Source: Bacteroidia bacterium
GTDB lineage: Bacteria; Bacteroidota; Bacteroidia; Cytophagales; Flammeovirgaceae
Direction: 5' to 3'
Length of the DNA: 64,000 nt
NCBI GenBank assembly: GCA_030425505.1
Contig: JAUIAB010000008.1
Location: 50,834-114,833, forward strand
A program made the position numbers and the translations under genes. This document shows positions 26,925 to 37,300 of this stretch, in pieces. Every line of letters begins with the position of its first letter. Positions within the stretch are counted from its first letter, which is position 1. Under the pieces are notes generated by a model. That model was not told the origin of the DNA. It searched no databases and saw nothing but the letters and a program-made list of their open reading frames with translations.

Positions 26925-27473
26925 TTGTCTTTTCTAATAAATTTACTGACATATATATGTTACATTTCTATAAATGTAAAAGTGCAAAAGTCAGTAAATC
27001 AATATTTTAATGGAGAGGTATTTCAGTGTACTATTGGAATAATAGCAGCAGTTATCTTTATAATTTTAGCTCTTTATTTGTTTTTTGTTGTAAAAACACA
27101 ATATGCTAAAGGTTTTGGGTATCCATCTTTTATCATATCTGTCTTAGTTTTAATTATATGCGCTAGTGTGGTTAAAAGATCTCCAGCAGATATTAAAAGA
27201 GTAAATTCATTTGTTCAAAATGAACCAGATAAAATCAGAACTATTGAACTACCAAGAATCCAGAAGGTTATGAGAAATTTTAAGGTTATAGAATTTGTAG
27301 AAATTGGCTTAGCTCTACTATCATTATTGGCTTTTTTTATTATAAAAAACGAAATGTGGAAAGGAGTTAGCCTTGGGGCATTAGCATTATCTATCTTAAT
27401 GTTCTTATTCGATTTTTTTGCAGAAAAAAGAGGGAAAGTATATTTAGATTTTTTGCAAAGCTTAGAATACTAA
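26925..27473 (+). CDS. Multi-pass membrane protein, unknown; start uncertain
   Basis: The frame to the stop at 27473 encodes up to 182 residues with about four membrane spans (two near 35-85, two near 125-165) and a basic middle segment (RRIQKVMRNF type). There is no ATG in a plausible place: the frame opens with TTG at 26925, and GTG at 26982 is the other candidate. Either is unusual for this phylum, so the 5' end may be damaged or use a rare start. The stop codon overlaps the convergent next gene by 4 bp. No family recognised. Confidence 0.5.
   Translation: MSFLINLLTYICYISINVKVQKSVNQYFNGEVFQCTIGIIAAVIFIILALYLFFVVKTQYAKGFGYPSFIISVLVLIICASVVKRSPADIKRVNSFVQNEPDKIRTIELPRIQKVMRNFKVIEFVEIGLALLSLLAFFIIKNEMWKGVSLGALALSILMFLFDFFAEKRGKVYLDFLQSLEY
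26941..26999. repeat. Pair of nested palindromes at the 5' end of the membrane-protein gene
   Basis: ATTTACTGAC (26941-26950) and GTCAGTAAAT (26990-26999) are perfect 10-bp complements. Inside them TACATTT/AAATGTA (26961-26967, 26972-26978) forms a second 7-bp hairpin. It covers the presumed translation start region of the next gene, so it could be an operator or hide the ribosome site. Confidence 0.45.
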
Positions 27474-29788
27474 AGTTTCATTTCCATCATCTCTTTTTGA
27501 AACTGAATTTCGATAAGGTAACTAGGAACTCTGCTACTTGAAATCAAATTATTTAAACTCTTACCCAAATTATCCTCGGTAATTTCATCCAAAGAATAAC
27601 ACTCAATACCATATTTATCACTCAAAGACTTCACTTTACCTTTTCCGAGGGTATAATCAATAGCTATAGTAGGGACACCAAAACTCAAAGCAAAAACAGC
27701 AGAATGAAAGCGCATTGCCAAGAAAAAATTACACTTTTGAAAGTATTGCAAGTATTCTAATGGAGAAAGCTCTCTTGAAAGAAGGTCAAAATCAACATAT
27801 TTCTTCAAACTTCCTGATCTTCTAAAAAGATCTCGATAAAACCAACGATCATCTCCACCAAAATGGTTGGTACACATTGGAATTGGTAGCAAAATAACAT
27901 TTTCATTATTTCTAACAACATTTTCCAGTGCTAGAAATAACTCTTTCTCAAATTTCTCTCTCAGTTTTAGTCCTTCCTTCCTATTCAAATGCCTAGCGTA
28001 TTCATGATAAGGAAAGCTTCTTAACCCTAGTCCTAAATACTTTTTAGTAGAGTTCTTTTCTAAAGGAACTACTTTACTTTTTTGCTTACTTAACCACAAA
28101 AATGCTGGATCTTCTGCAACAACTATGTCTTTTTCTATACCAAATTTAACAGCAGTATCTTTAGATTTCTGATCTCTCAAAACTATAGAACTCGAAAGTT
28201 TAAGGATGTTTTTGATAGAATTATTCTGATGTTTATTTCCCATAGGTCCTACCCCACAGCCAGCAATAACTCTAGGAATATTTAACTTCTCAGCAGCTAT
28301 AAAAAGCCCTTCTATATCTGCTAAAAGATCAATGCCCATGATTGGTCCTCCCCCAAAAACGAGAAGACCCATATTTTTCAGACAGCTGGATGCTTCTTCC
28401 ATGCCTAGTACTTCTGATATACCCAAATCAGGCATTTGCTTCTTTGTTAGTTCGGAGACATACGGGTAAAAATTCGCAAGAAAGAACTGCAAATCTTCTG
28501 ATGAATTCGACTTCAAAGACTCTATTACTCCCCCCAAAATAGCTTTATCACCCAGTGTTTCTGTCCCATACCAGCCACATATCAATACATTCTTAGTCTT
28601 AGTTTCTTTGACACCTTGAAGCTCAGAGTTAATAGCAATATCCAGTATATTTTCCCTTCTCTTTTGAAGCGTTGTTCTAGCAAAAAAAGACCTTCTCCAG
28701 TGATATAGTGGCTTTAATTTATCTTTATCAATCCCTAAGGCTTTCAAAAGCTCTAAACCATATACTTTGATAAGCTCATTTCCAGCAGGCAGTCCTTGAT
28801 AGTCATGATGGCAGCGATCACATTCATTATCATGAATATATTTTAAGTGGTCTTTATTCTGAAAATACAACTCATGACTATCTTCTGAGTTAATATTTCC
28901 TAGTGTTTTGCTAGCTACCGCACAGTAAAGCAACTCACCTTTAGAACCAATTGTAGCTCCTCTATGCTGCCAGTCACAGCCCGCCTTTCTTGGTTTTTGA
29001 TGCAATAGCTGATCAATCAGAGACCGATAAAATAACGTTTGTTGATAATCTTTTTCATAATACTGAACAAGACTTTCCAGAAACTCTGCTATATGAATTT
29101 TATCTTCAAAACTCAGCGCAAAAGGATCAACTAAATCTTTTGAGTAAAGCCTTTGATGAGGAATACCAAGCCTGTATTTAATATAAACCTCTTCTTCAAC
29201 TGCATAATCATGCAAGTCATGCAAGCCATATACATTGTCCTTAATAATGGTGCAACCAAAACGAATATTCCCAACAAAATCAGTTTCTTTCAAAAATTGA
29301 GTGACTTCGTGGGCAGATTGGAAGTTGCCTTTTCTCCCTCTAACCACATCATGAACCTCTTCGAATCCATCCAAAGAAACCATTACATCAAAGTACCCTC
29401 CAAACTTTTGAACTACCTTCCCTACCTCAAAAATCCTTTCTATAACCTGCTTGCTCTTGAAGGCATTGGTAATTAAAGAAATGTTTTTCAGTTTAGGAAC
29501 TGTCTCATACAAAGCTTCTACCAGTTCTGGCAAATCTTTTCGCAGAGTAGGTTCTCCTCCATTTATCCCTATTGTGGCAACATTAGAATACAGGGGGTTT
29601 TTCAATGCATTTCTCAAGTCAGAAGCAGTTATTTCATACTCCCTTTTTTGCTTCCAGATATGACACATTTGACATTTGGAATTACAAATGTCATTTACCG
29701 GAAACTGAATAACAACAGGTTTCTCCAGCGGGTAAGGGTTAGATTGAAAAAGGTAGTTAAGCTTATGTATTTTCCTTTGTAACGACAT
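27470..29788 (-). CDS. Radical SAM enzyme fused to polysaccharide pyruvyl transferase
   Basis: 772 residues in two clear parts. Residues about 20-340 are a radical SAM domain with the 4Fe-4S motif C35xxxC39xxC42 (CNSKCQMC), the GGEPTLR motif and a C-terminal SPASM-like cluster region (CDWQHRG, YCAVAS, CDRCHHD). Residues about 400-772 are a CsaB/PssM-type pyruvyl transferase (GWYGTETLGDKAIL, FGGGPIMG, GCGVGPMG, RDQKS, MRFHSAVFAL). The first would modify a peptide or sugar; the second normally adds a ketal pyruvate to a cell-surface polysaccharide. No start or stop interrupts the joint, so it is one polypeptide. The substrate is unknown; a role in envelope glycan modification is inferred. Confidence 0.82.
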   Translation of the reverse strand: MSLQRKIHKLNYLFQSNPYPLEKPVVIQFPVNDICNSKCQMCHIWKQKREYEITASDLRNALKNPLYSNVATIGINGGEPTLRKDLPELVEALYETVPKLKNISLITNAFKSKQVIERIFEVGKVVQKFGGYFDVMVSLDGFEEVHDVVRGRKGNFQSAHEVTQFLKETDFVGNIRFGCTIIKDNVYGLHDLHDYAVEEEVYIKYRLGIPHQRLYSKDLVDPFALSFEDKIHIAEFLESLVQYYEKDYQQTLFYRSLIDQLLHQKPRKAGCDWQHRGATIGSKGELLYCAVASKTLGNINSEDSHELYFQNKDHLKYIHDNECDRCHHDYQGLPAGNELIKVYGLELLKALGIDKDKLKPLYHWRRSFFARTTLQKRRENILDIAINSELQGVKETKTKNVLICGWYGTETLGDKAILGGVIESLKSNSSEDLQFFLANFYPYVSELTKKQMPDLGISEVLGMEEASSCLKNMGLLVFGGGPIMGIDLLADIEGLFIAAEKLNIPRVIAGCGVGPMGNKHQNNSIKNILKLSSSIVLRDQKSKDTAVKFGIEKDIVVAEDPAFLWLSKQKSKVVPLEKNSTKKYLGLGLRSFPYHEYARHLNRKEGLKLREKFEKELFLALENVVRNNENVILLPIPMCTNHFGGDDRWFYRDLFRRSGSLKKYVDFDLLSRELSPLEYLQYFQKCNFFLAMRFHSAVFALSFGVPTIAIDYTLGKGKVKSLSDKYGIECYSLDEITEDNLGKSLNNLISSSRVPSYLIEIQFQKEMMEMKL

Positions 29789-29899
29789 CTAAGAGTAAAC
29801 CAATTCGTATGTAAAGCTAAAGTATTTACAATATACTCACTAGTGAGGTTTTAATGCCTCGAAGTTTGCTTTGATTAAAGAATTGCACTTCATTTCATA

Positions 29900-29965
29900 C
29901 CTCTCGGCTAACCCCGAGGTTAGTTGACCCAGGGTATTATCTCTTTTTTTTGAATTGGATACCCT
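29900..29965. repeat. Hairpins in the gap upstream of the radical SAM gene
   Basis: The 323-bp gap 29789-30111 has no convincing gene. It contains a G/C-rich hairpin CCTCTCGG...CCGAGG (29900-29919) and a second pair AGGGTAT (29931-29937) with ATACCCT (29959-29965) around a T-run. They may mark transcript ends of the leftward CHAT gene on the minus strand. Confidence 0.35.
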
Positions 29966-30111
29966 TTCATTAGGCTCATCCCAACCCATCAAGATTGCCT
30001 CTTACAGTCCATTTTGGTCTACCATTTACCTCTTTCATAAGGATGCAATATCTTGGAAATAAGAGATTAATGTGGCAATGTGCTAATTCGATTATTATAC
30101 TTGCTTCTAAT

Positions 30112-33105
30112 TTACCACAGATCAAGTTCTTTCTTGGATTTTGATGCTTCTTTTCTCTTTATCAAAAGCAAAGCCAGCAGTATTATAATTATTGCAATGA
30201 TACCATACCACAACCACCAGTTAGAAAAGTTATCACCAAAAACAATAGGCTGTGGATCTCCATACAATACAAATGATGCCCAGTAATAAGGATGACTTCC
30301 CAACCTATCCGATCTTTCTACATACCTCTGCTTTGCTAATCGCAATGATGCATCCTTCGGTAAACCCTCGGACAAGTTCGAATAGAAGTAATCCATCAAC
30401 TCTGAAGTATGAATATCCGATACCTTCCACATCGATAGAAGTACACTGGGTGTACCAGCATACATAAAACCCCTAGATAGGCTCATCACCCCCTCTCCTC
30501 GTACATATTCTCCCATGCCTGTCTCACAACCACTCAATACTACCAACTCTGCACTCAACTGCATATTGTACAACTCATAGGTATGTAACGTATCATCCTC
30601 TATCGTATCATTGGTATTAGTAAAGTATAGCCTCGAATACAAAGGATCTTGATCCTCTAACTCTGCATGAACTGCCAAATGGATAATCGAATAATTCGAT
30701 GCCTCCTGCTTAAAATTAGCTTCTCTTGCCTCTACATCAAATAAAAATAAACCATCTACATAATTGCTAATATTTTGAGCTTCCCGCTGTGCACCTGGTA
30801 AATCAACTAAACCTTTGTTACGCAAAGTTTCTAAACCTCCTCGTTTTGCATATGTAGTATTTCCTTCCCCATAGGTTGGAGCAAAAACTAAACATTCTTT
30901 TTTAACTTCGGTTTCTTTCCGATGGGCGTGTACTGGAATCTTTTTATTCTGTTGCAATAAAGTAGCTGAGTAGGTATAACTTATTTGATATTTCTGCAAA
31001 AGGTAGGGTAGATTGGCATAATTCACTTCTTCTTCACCTTCAATAAAAGGTGCTCCCTTGTAAAGTAACAGCTCTATAGGTAGAGAACTCAGATTACCAT
31101 CCAGCGATACAATGAGCTTATTAGCTTGGCTTCGCAAAGATTCCAATACAGGCAATAGTAGTTTCTCATATAGTGAATGTGACGATGTAGTGAAACTCTC
31201 ATAAGCCTCTACACTTAAATCAGGTGGATAGGTGGCAAATACACTCTGTAGAGCCTCAGATACCTTTTCTACTTCCGTAAAATCTTTAATCACATGCACT
31301 TTAATCTCTTGTTGAGTAATGGAGAATACATACATTGAACTATCTCCCATAAAGTATTCGATGAAGGCACTACTATCGCTTAAAATAGTGCTTCTAAGGT
31401 CTTCCACCGAGGTTACTTTTGTATCGTATTTGATCTGATAGTAATCTGGATAGTCTTTTTCTAAGATGTCAACTAGTTTTTCATATGCTCTCTTCTTTTC
31501 AAAAAGCTGGTTTTGATAGTATTGTACTTTAGTACTGTCTACTTCTTTACCAAAACCAGGATGCTCTGCTTCAAAACGCTTCTTTTCATAGAAAGATAGT
31601 TGTATTTTTAAATCCTCTTCCTGCTGCAAAAGCGAATCTGGAATTCCTGCAAACTGCCTTGCTGCAGACTCATTAAGGGCTTCTCGAAGCAGGTAGCTCT
31701 TACTGCGCTCACTAGCTTCAAAAGCTTGGTATAAAAAGTTCTCTTCACCTGTAACTGCAAAAAGATCTAAGGCTGTTTCTATCGCCCTTTCATAAACTTT
31801 AGATATGTTTTTTTCAGCAAGTTCTCGCTTGGTTTGAGAAGACATGTACTCATTTCGCATGCTATCCAACAAATCTAAAGCCAGCCGAGTAGTTTCAAGG
31901 GAAAACTTCAGGTCTTTTATATCCTGAGTTTTATGTTCATAGTATTTTTTTAATGCAAATGATTTGTTAATAAGCACTTCCAGCATAATAGGCTTAGAGC
32001 TAACTTGATCAAAATGGTTAAAAGAAGGGTTCATGTGGATACTTGTACTGTCAAATTTTGCGACTAAATTAATTAGTGCTTTTTGATAATACTCTAAAGC
32101 TTTTCTATATGACCCTTGACTCTGATATGTTAAACCAGTGTTTCCATAAGATTTACCTACTACAGGGTGTTTCGCATCAAATTTCAGTCGGGTGTCCAAA
32201 GCCTTTTGATGGTATTTTAAAGCTTTTTTATAGTAACCTAAATCTCTATAAACCAAACCAACGTTATCATATGTACTTGTAATGAGAGGGTGCTCTTGAC
32301 CCAAAGTTTTCAATCGAATATCTATTGCTTTTTGATAATACTCTAAGGCTTTTCTATATGACCCTTGTGCACGATAGACAATACCGATATTATTATAAGC
32401 CATTGCAATATTAGGGTGTTTACTACCTAAAGTTTCTAGCCAAATATCTATCGCTTTTTGATAGTATTCTAAAGCTTTTGCATAAGCACGTTGATCTTTA
32501 TAAATTACCCCCATATTGTTATAAGCCATTGCAACATCAGGGTGGATTTCGCCCAAAGTTTTTAACCAAATATCTATCGATTTTTGAAAGTACTCTAAGG
32601 TTTTTACAAAATTGCCTTGATTATGGTAAACTACACCCATATTATTATAAATTGATGCTAACCTAGGATCGTCTTTTTTTAAAGCCTTCATTTGAATATC
32701 TTGTGCTTTTAAAAAAACCTTTAATGCTTTTTCATAAGCACCCTGATTACGATAAATTATACCTATACCATTATAAATACCTGCTAAACCGGGGTTGTCT
32801 TTTTCTAATTTCTGCAATCCTTTATTTAATGCTTTTTGTAGATAAACTAGAGCTTTTTTATAATTGGACAATACAAAATAATTCCTTGCTATTTCATTAT
32901 AAGACTTTAACCATTTCTCCCAATACTCCACTTTTTCATAAATCTTTGCTGCTTCCTCCAAGTAAAAAATGGAACTGTCATAACTTGATGAAGCTCGCAA
33001 CACCTGTGCCTTTTCCATATACTGGTTAGCAAGGAGGATATTAGCTTCTTGGGCTGGAACAACTGTATTAGAAAAAGCTAAAAGTATTAGCAAGAAAAGT
33101 CGCAT
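30112..33105 (-). CDS. Exported TPR-CHAT protein with C-terminal membrane anchor
   Basis: 997 residues. A signal peptide (MRLFLLILLAFSNTVVPAQ) is followed by about eight 42-residue TPRs of the kinesin-light-chain type (AMAYNNMGVIYKDQRAYAKA, ALEYYQKAIDI). A linker and then a CHAT caspase-like domain (about 640-955) carry the dyad His813 (LAVHAELE) and Cys860 (LSGCETGMG). One span (about 965-985) and a basic tail (KRKEASKSKK) close the protein. The TPR-CHAT part would therefore face the periplasm. CHAT proteins are proteases or their relatives; the target here is unknown. Confidence 0.85.
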   Translation of the reverse strand: MRLFLLILLAFSNTVVPAQEANILLANQYMEKAQVLRASSSYDSSIFYLEEAAKIYEKVEYWEKWLKSYNEIARNYFVLSNYKKALVYLQKALNKGLQKLEKDNPGLAGIYNGIGIIYRNQGAYEKALKVFLKAQDIQMKALKKDDPRLASIYNNMGVVYHNQGNFVKTLEYFQKSIDIWLKTLGEIHPDVAMAYNNMGVIYKDQRAYAKALEYYQKAIDIWLETLGSKHPNIAMAYNNIGIVYRAQGSYRKALEYYQKAIDIRLKTLGQEHPLITSTYDNVGLVYRDLGYYKKALKYHQKALDTRLKFDAKHPVVGKSYGNTGLTYQSQGSYRKALEYYQKALINLVAKFDSTSIHMNPSFNHFDQVSSKPIMLEVLINKSFALKKYYEHKTQDIKDLKFSLETTRLALDLLDSMRNEYMSSQTKRELAEKNISKVYERAIETALDLFAVTGEENFLYQAFEASERSKSYLLREALNESAARQFAGIPDSLLQQEEDLKIQLSFYEKKRFEAEHPGFGKEVDSTKVQYYQNQLFEKKRAYEKLVDILEKDYPDYYQIKYDTKVTSVEDLRSTILSDSSAFIEYFMGDSSMYVFSITQQEIKVHVIKDFTEVEKVSEALQSVFATYPPDLSVEAYESFTTSSHSLYEKLLLPVLESLRSQANKLIVSLDGNLSSLPIELLLYKGAPFIEGEEEVNYANLPYLLQKYQISYTYSATLLQQNKKIPVHAHRKETEVKKECLVFAPTYGEGNTTYAKRGGLETLRNKGLVDLPGAQREAQNISNYVDGLFLFDVEAREANFKQEASNYSIIHLAVHAELEDQDPLYSRLYFTNTNDTIEDDTLHTYELYNMQLSAELVVLSGCETGMGEYVRGEGVMSLSRGFMYAGTPSVLLSMWKVSDIHTSELMDYFYSNLSEGLPKDASLRLAKQRYVERSDRLGSHPYYWASFVLYGDPQPIVFGDNFSNWWLWYGIIAIIIILLALLLIKRKEASKSKKELDLW

Positions 33106-33223
33106 ATATAGGAGTGAAATTACTTTTCTAAAATAATGTTATTATCTATAATTTAAGCTAAAGCATTAATTTTAGCTGTTCTAAAAGAGATTGGCAACTC
33201 TCCTTTTTTGAGGTTATTAGGTC

Positions 33224-34336
33224 TTAATATACTAAGTCTGCAACCTCTTGTCCTACCAAGCTACCAATAGCTACTCCCATTCCTCCCAATCTAACACCAC
33301 AATAAACTCTATCTGAAATTGGTTTTACTATTGCTTTCTTTTGTTTACCCACTCCCATTATTCCACTCCAACGCTGATCTATCTCTAATGGAGTTCCTGG
33401 TAATATTACTTGCTTCAGTAGGGCTTCTAATTTGTCTTGTATAAGCTCAGTAGTGTTCATTTCTACTGTTGTTTCTTCCTGGAAAGCTAAGTTTCTCCCT
33501 CCACCCAATAATATTCTATTATTGATATTTCTAAAGTAATAGTAGCCTTTATCTAGGTGAAAAGTACCCTTTATTTTTAGACCTTTGATTGGTTTAGTGA
33601 TAAGAACTTGAGCTCTAGCTGGCTGAACATTCTCTTCTAATAGTTGCTTAGCAAAACCATTAGTAGTTATTAGCAGATATTTTGTTTTGAAAGCGAAATT
33701 ATGGTTTGTTTCTATTTTCACTTCATTTTCAAAATCTGAAAAATCGGTTATTTCTATTCCATTAATAATTTGTATGTTTTCTTTGAATGCTTTTTGAAGA
33801 AGTTGGTGCATCATTTTGCCAGTATCTATTTGACCCTCAAAATGATTGTAGATAATCCCTTCGGTACTTCTAAAACCAAAACTATTTTCTATTTGCTTGA
33901 AGACATCTTTTCTAAAAATGGGTTTTAATAAGTTGTTAATTGCATTTTTATGATCAATACATTTTTGCAAAAGATCCTTTTCTTCTTTTGTAAAGACTTC
34001 ATAACCTCCATTTTGCTCAAAACCAATTGCATTATCTCCAAGGGTTTTCCTAAGCAAACTCAAGCCCTTCCATCTTTTTTCCACTAAGTTGTAGACTTCT
34101 TCCTCTGTATGTGTATTGAGGTCATCTAATATCTCTGATAAGCTTCCAAAACACGCGAATCCTGCATTTTTTGTACTTGCCCCATTAGGTAATATCCCTC
34201 TTTCGACTACTAGTACTTTTTTTAAAGGAAACCTTTCACGTAACCTTAGTGCAGCATTTAAGCCTACTATACCACTTCCAATTATTGTGAAATCAATATC
34301 ACTAAACCATTCTTTTTTTTCCCAATAACTTAGCAT
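33224..34336 (-). CDS. FAD-dependent oxidoreductase, DAO/glycine-oxidase type
   Basis: 370 residues. The N-terminal FAD motif is FTIIGSGIVGLNAALRLRERF and a VVERG strand end follows. The C-terminal half has a DAO-type substrate domain with IDQRWSGIMG and GVRLGGMGVAIGSLVG closing motifs. Members oxidise amines or amino acids to imines with O2; the closest match by eye is the glycine/sarcosine oxidase group. It starts 18 bp after the alpha-2-macroglobulin gene on the same strand, so it is probably co-transcribed. Confidence 0.8.
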   Translation of the reverse strand: MLSYWEKKEWFSDIDFTIIGSGIVGLNAALRLRERFPLKKVLVVERGILPNGASTKNAGFACFGSLSEILDDLNTHTEEEVYNLVEKRWKGLSLLRKTLGDNAIGFEQNGGYEVFTKEEKDLLQKCIDHKNAINNLLKPIFRKDVFKQIENSFGFRSTEGIIYNHFEGQIDTGKMMHQLLQKAFKENIQIINGIEITDFSDFENEVKIETNHNFAFKTKYLLITTNGFAKQLLEENVQPARAQVLITKPIKGLKIKGTFHLDKGYYYFRNINNRILLGGGRNLAFQEETTVEMNTTELIQDKLEALLKQVILPGTPLEIDQRWSGIMGVGKQKKAIVKPISDRVYCGVRLGGMGVAIGSLVGQEVADLVY

Positions 34337-34354
34337 ACTTTTTATTAGATATAA

Positions 34355-37300
34355 TTACTCTACCTCAATCATTCCAGAACCATGGTAGGAATGGTAAGAA
34401 CCATCGTACATAGCATCCGCACTAATTGGTCCCATTTGATATTCTCCTTTTGAAACTACACGAGCTGTATAGTAGTATTTCTTTGCTTTTGAAGTAGCGG
34501 TAGTAAAGAAGTTAACTCTGTCATCTCTAAAGTCTGTGTGTTCTGGATAACTCTGGTTTTTTATCCATTGTAGACTTGTCAAATTGCTTATTCTTGGGTT
34601 TTCAATTTCAAAACAAGCTGGTAGCATATCTGTAACGACGACATTTTCTACAGTAGCTCCATCAGAGTTAAGACTTACCTCAATTACTACCAAGTCATTT
34701 TGCTGGAAATTATTATTCTTAACAATATCTCCTTTCTTATTGTAAAATACCCTTCTCACTCTTAGGCGCTCGTCTTCTTGTGGGTATTCTCCACTTTCAT
34801 TGAGCCCCTCTAAGTACCAGAAGTAGTAAAGCTTTCCCTCTCCAGTAGCCTCAATGCTAATTTTTTTTCCTGATACCTGATTTCCCAGGGTTAAAACTTC
34901 TCCAGGTTTGTAACTAGCAATAGTTTGGTTATTAAAAGTAATAGAAGCACTAATATTACTTTTGACTGCTTCTTTTGCCATTTTTCCAAATGCTAGCAGT
35001 GCAAATGCTTGTTCTTGCGTATTGAGATATTTTTTGCGTTTTATTTCATTACTCAGTTGATAAGAAATATCTGCTATTTGAGGATTTTTGTTATCTGTTT
35101 CTATCAAGCCATTTAGAGCCATTGCCATGTCTCTTATGTATGAGTTGAAACTTCCAGAGAAAGTGTTCATTGATTTTTCTCCTTTAAAACTATTAGGCAT
35201 CAGTTTTCTACAGGTTTTTGCATCTCCATTTATTAGATAGGCAAGAGCTAACATATATTTAGAGTCAAGTGTTAGTAAATCTTGCTTGTTTTTATAATAA
35301 TTCATGGTAGAAATATCTGGTTCACCAGCATTTGCCAGCACATATAGTGTATAGAATATTTCTCGTGGAGCTATAGTTCTTGTATAGTATTGATTAGCAG
35401 CATTAAAGTATTTGTATTCTCTTTTCTTTTTGTTTTTTACTTCTTTCGATAAGTAGATATATATCTTTTTAAGAAAATTAGTATCTACGTTAAAACCAGC
35501 TTTTTCAGCTTCTTGCAAGAAATGTGCTGCGTATGCAGTACCCCACCAACTACTGTAAGTTCCTCCAGGCCAATAGCTTAGTGCTCCATTATACATTTGC
35601 ATGGAGTAAAGCTTATTGATTGCTTGTGAAACATTGTATTCAGGAGTACCATCTGTGTTTTTGAAGATACTTCCCAACGTTTTCGCTATTTCAGGTAAAT
35701 ATATCTGAGGAAATGCTTTGGATACAGTTTGCTCTACACAACCGTACGGGTAACCTATTAAGTCTTGCAACTGATCGGACCATTCTATCATAGGAGATTG
35801 GCTTACTATAAGTTTAGCGTTAATAGATTTTTCTAAAAAGTCTTTTTTCATGTCAAGTTCTATTTTTTTCCCTCCCTGTACTACTCCTGAACCGCTAGAC
35901 TTGAGTAAAGATGTAGGTGGTCGAACAGTTATTTCTATATTGTTAGTAAATTCTTCTCCCCCACTTGTAGCTTTTGCAACAAGCTTTCCCTGACCTATTT
36001 CATTTTTAGCGAGGATTTCAAAGTCTATTACTTTTTCTTTTTTAGGAGGAAGAACGAGTTTTGTTTTGCCTTTTCCATTAATAGCTATTGCTCCTTCTGC
36101 CTCTAGTTGAAGGTTGATACTCAATTCTTGATCTGTAGTATTAGTTAACGTAATTGGTACATTTACTTTATCTTTTGGGCTTAAGAACCTTGGCATGCCA
36201 GTACTAATCACCACAGGATCTGACACTGTAATACTCTGAGAAGCTGAAGCATATTTGTTTCCTTTTGCAGCTACAGCCATTACTCTTAACGAACCTGAAA
36301 ATTCAGGGATTTCTAAAGGGTAACTAACTTCACCTTTGCTATTAGTTTTTAAAGTCCCACTCCAAAAAGAGACCAGTTTTACTCTTCCATTTGCTAAAGG
36401 GTTTAACCGCATTCCATAATCACTAACCTCTTCATCAAACCCTCCCCCGAATTGGTTGGCAGCTAGCTCTAGCTCTGGAAATAGTTTAGCATAGAGGTCA
36501 TAGGTATTGGTTTGCAACGCTCTTTTCTGAAAGAAAAAACTGTGAGGATCAGGGTTTTGGTAGTTTTTTATTTGTAAAATACCTTCATCTACTACAGCTA
36601 AAGTTACTTCTATGTCTTTCTCTTTCCAGTCAGATTGGATTGTAATTTCTCGTGTTTTATTGGATCTGGATTTTTCTGGTGCATTAATTTTCAACTCGAA
36701 TCTGGTTGATGGGTCTTCTACTGTAAATGAAGCTGCTCCATGAGCTACAGTAAGAGGTATTTGGTTATCAGTTAATGGCTTGATCAAGGTCGCCGTAATG
36801 TAAGCATTAGGCAAATATTCTTTTTTAATATCAAATGAGTAGCTTAGGGTTCTTTTATCAGTCTCAATCCACTGATAATCAATTATATCATCATTTTCTA
36901 TTGTTAGTAAAACTTTCCCTTCAAACGGAGTTTTGAGAATTACGTTTGCCTCTTCTCCTACATTGTATTTTTCTTTAGAGTATTCTAGTAATATATCTCC
37001 TTCTTTATCTACATTAAAAGAGGTGTAGTTAGTACTGCCCCAAGCATAGGTATAGAATGAAGTTGCAACAAAATATTTAGCTCCCTGAAGCATGAGACGG
37101 ACTTCGTATTTTCCTGATCCATCAGGTTTGAAGCTATATTTTGTAGCTTTTCCAGAAATCTTTATTTCTTCTTCCTTTTTAATTATTTCTTTTTTCTCAG
37201 AAACATATTTGTATTTCCCGTTGTAGTCTTTTTGCAATACGCTATGCCACTCGTATTTGACCACTTGTATTGTTGCTGCTGCTTTATTGTAAACTTTACC

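Noticed and set aside
32703..33029. Plus-strand frames across the TPR region
   Set aside because: They arise from the regular TPR codon pattern on the other strand and have no recognisable domain.
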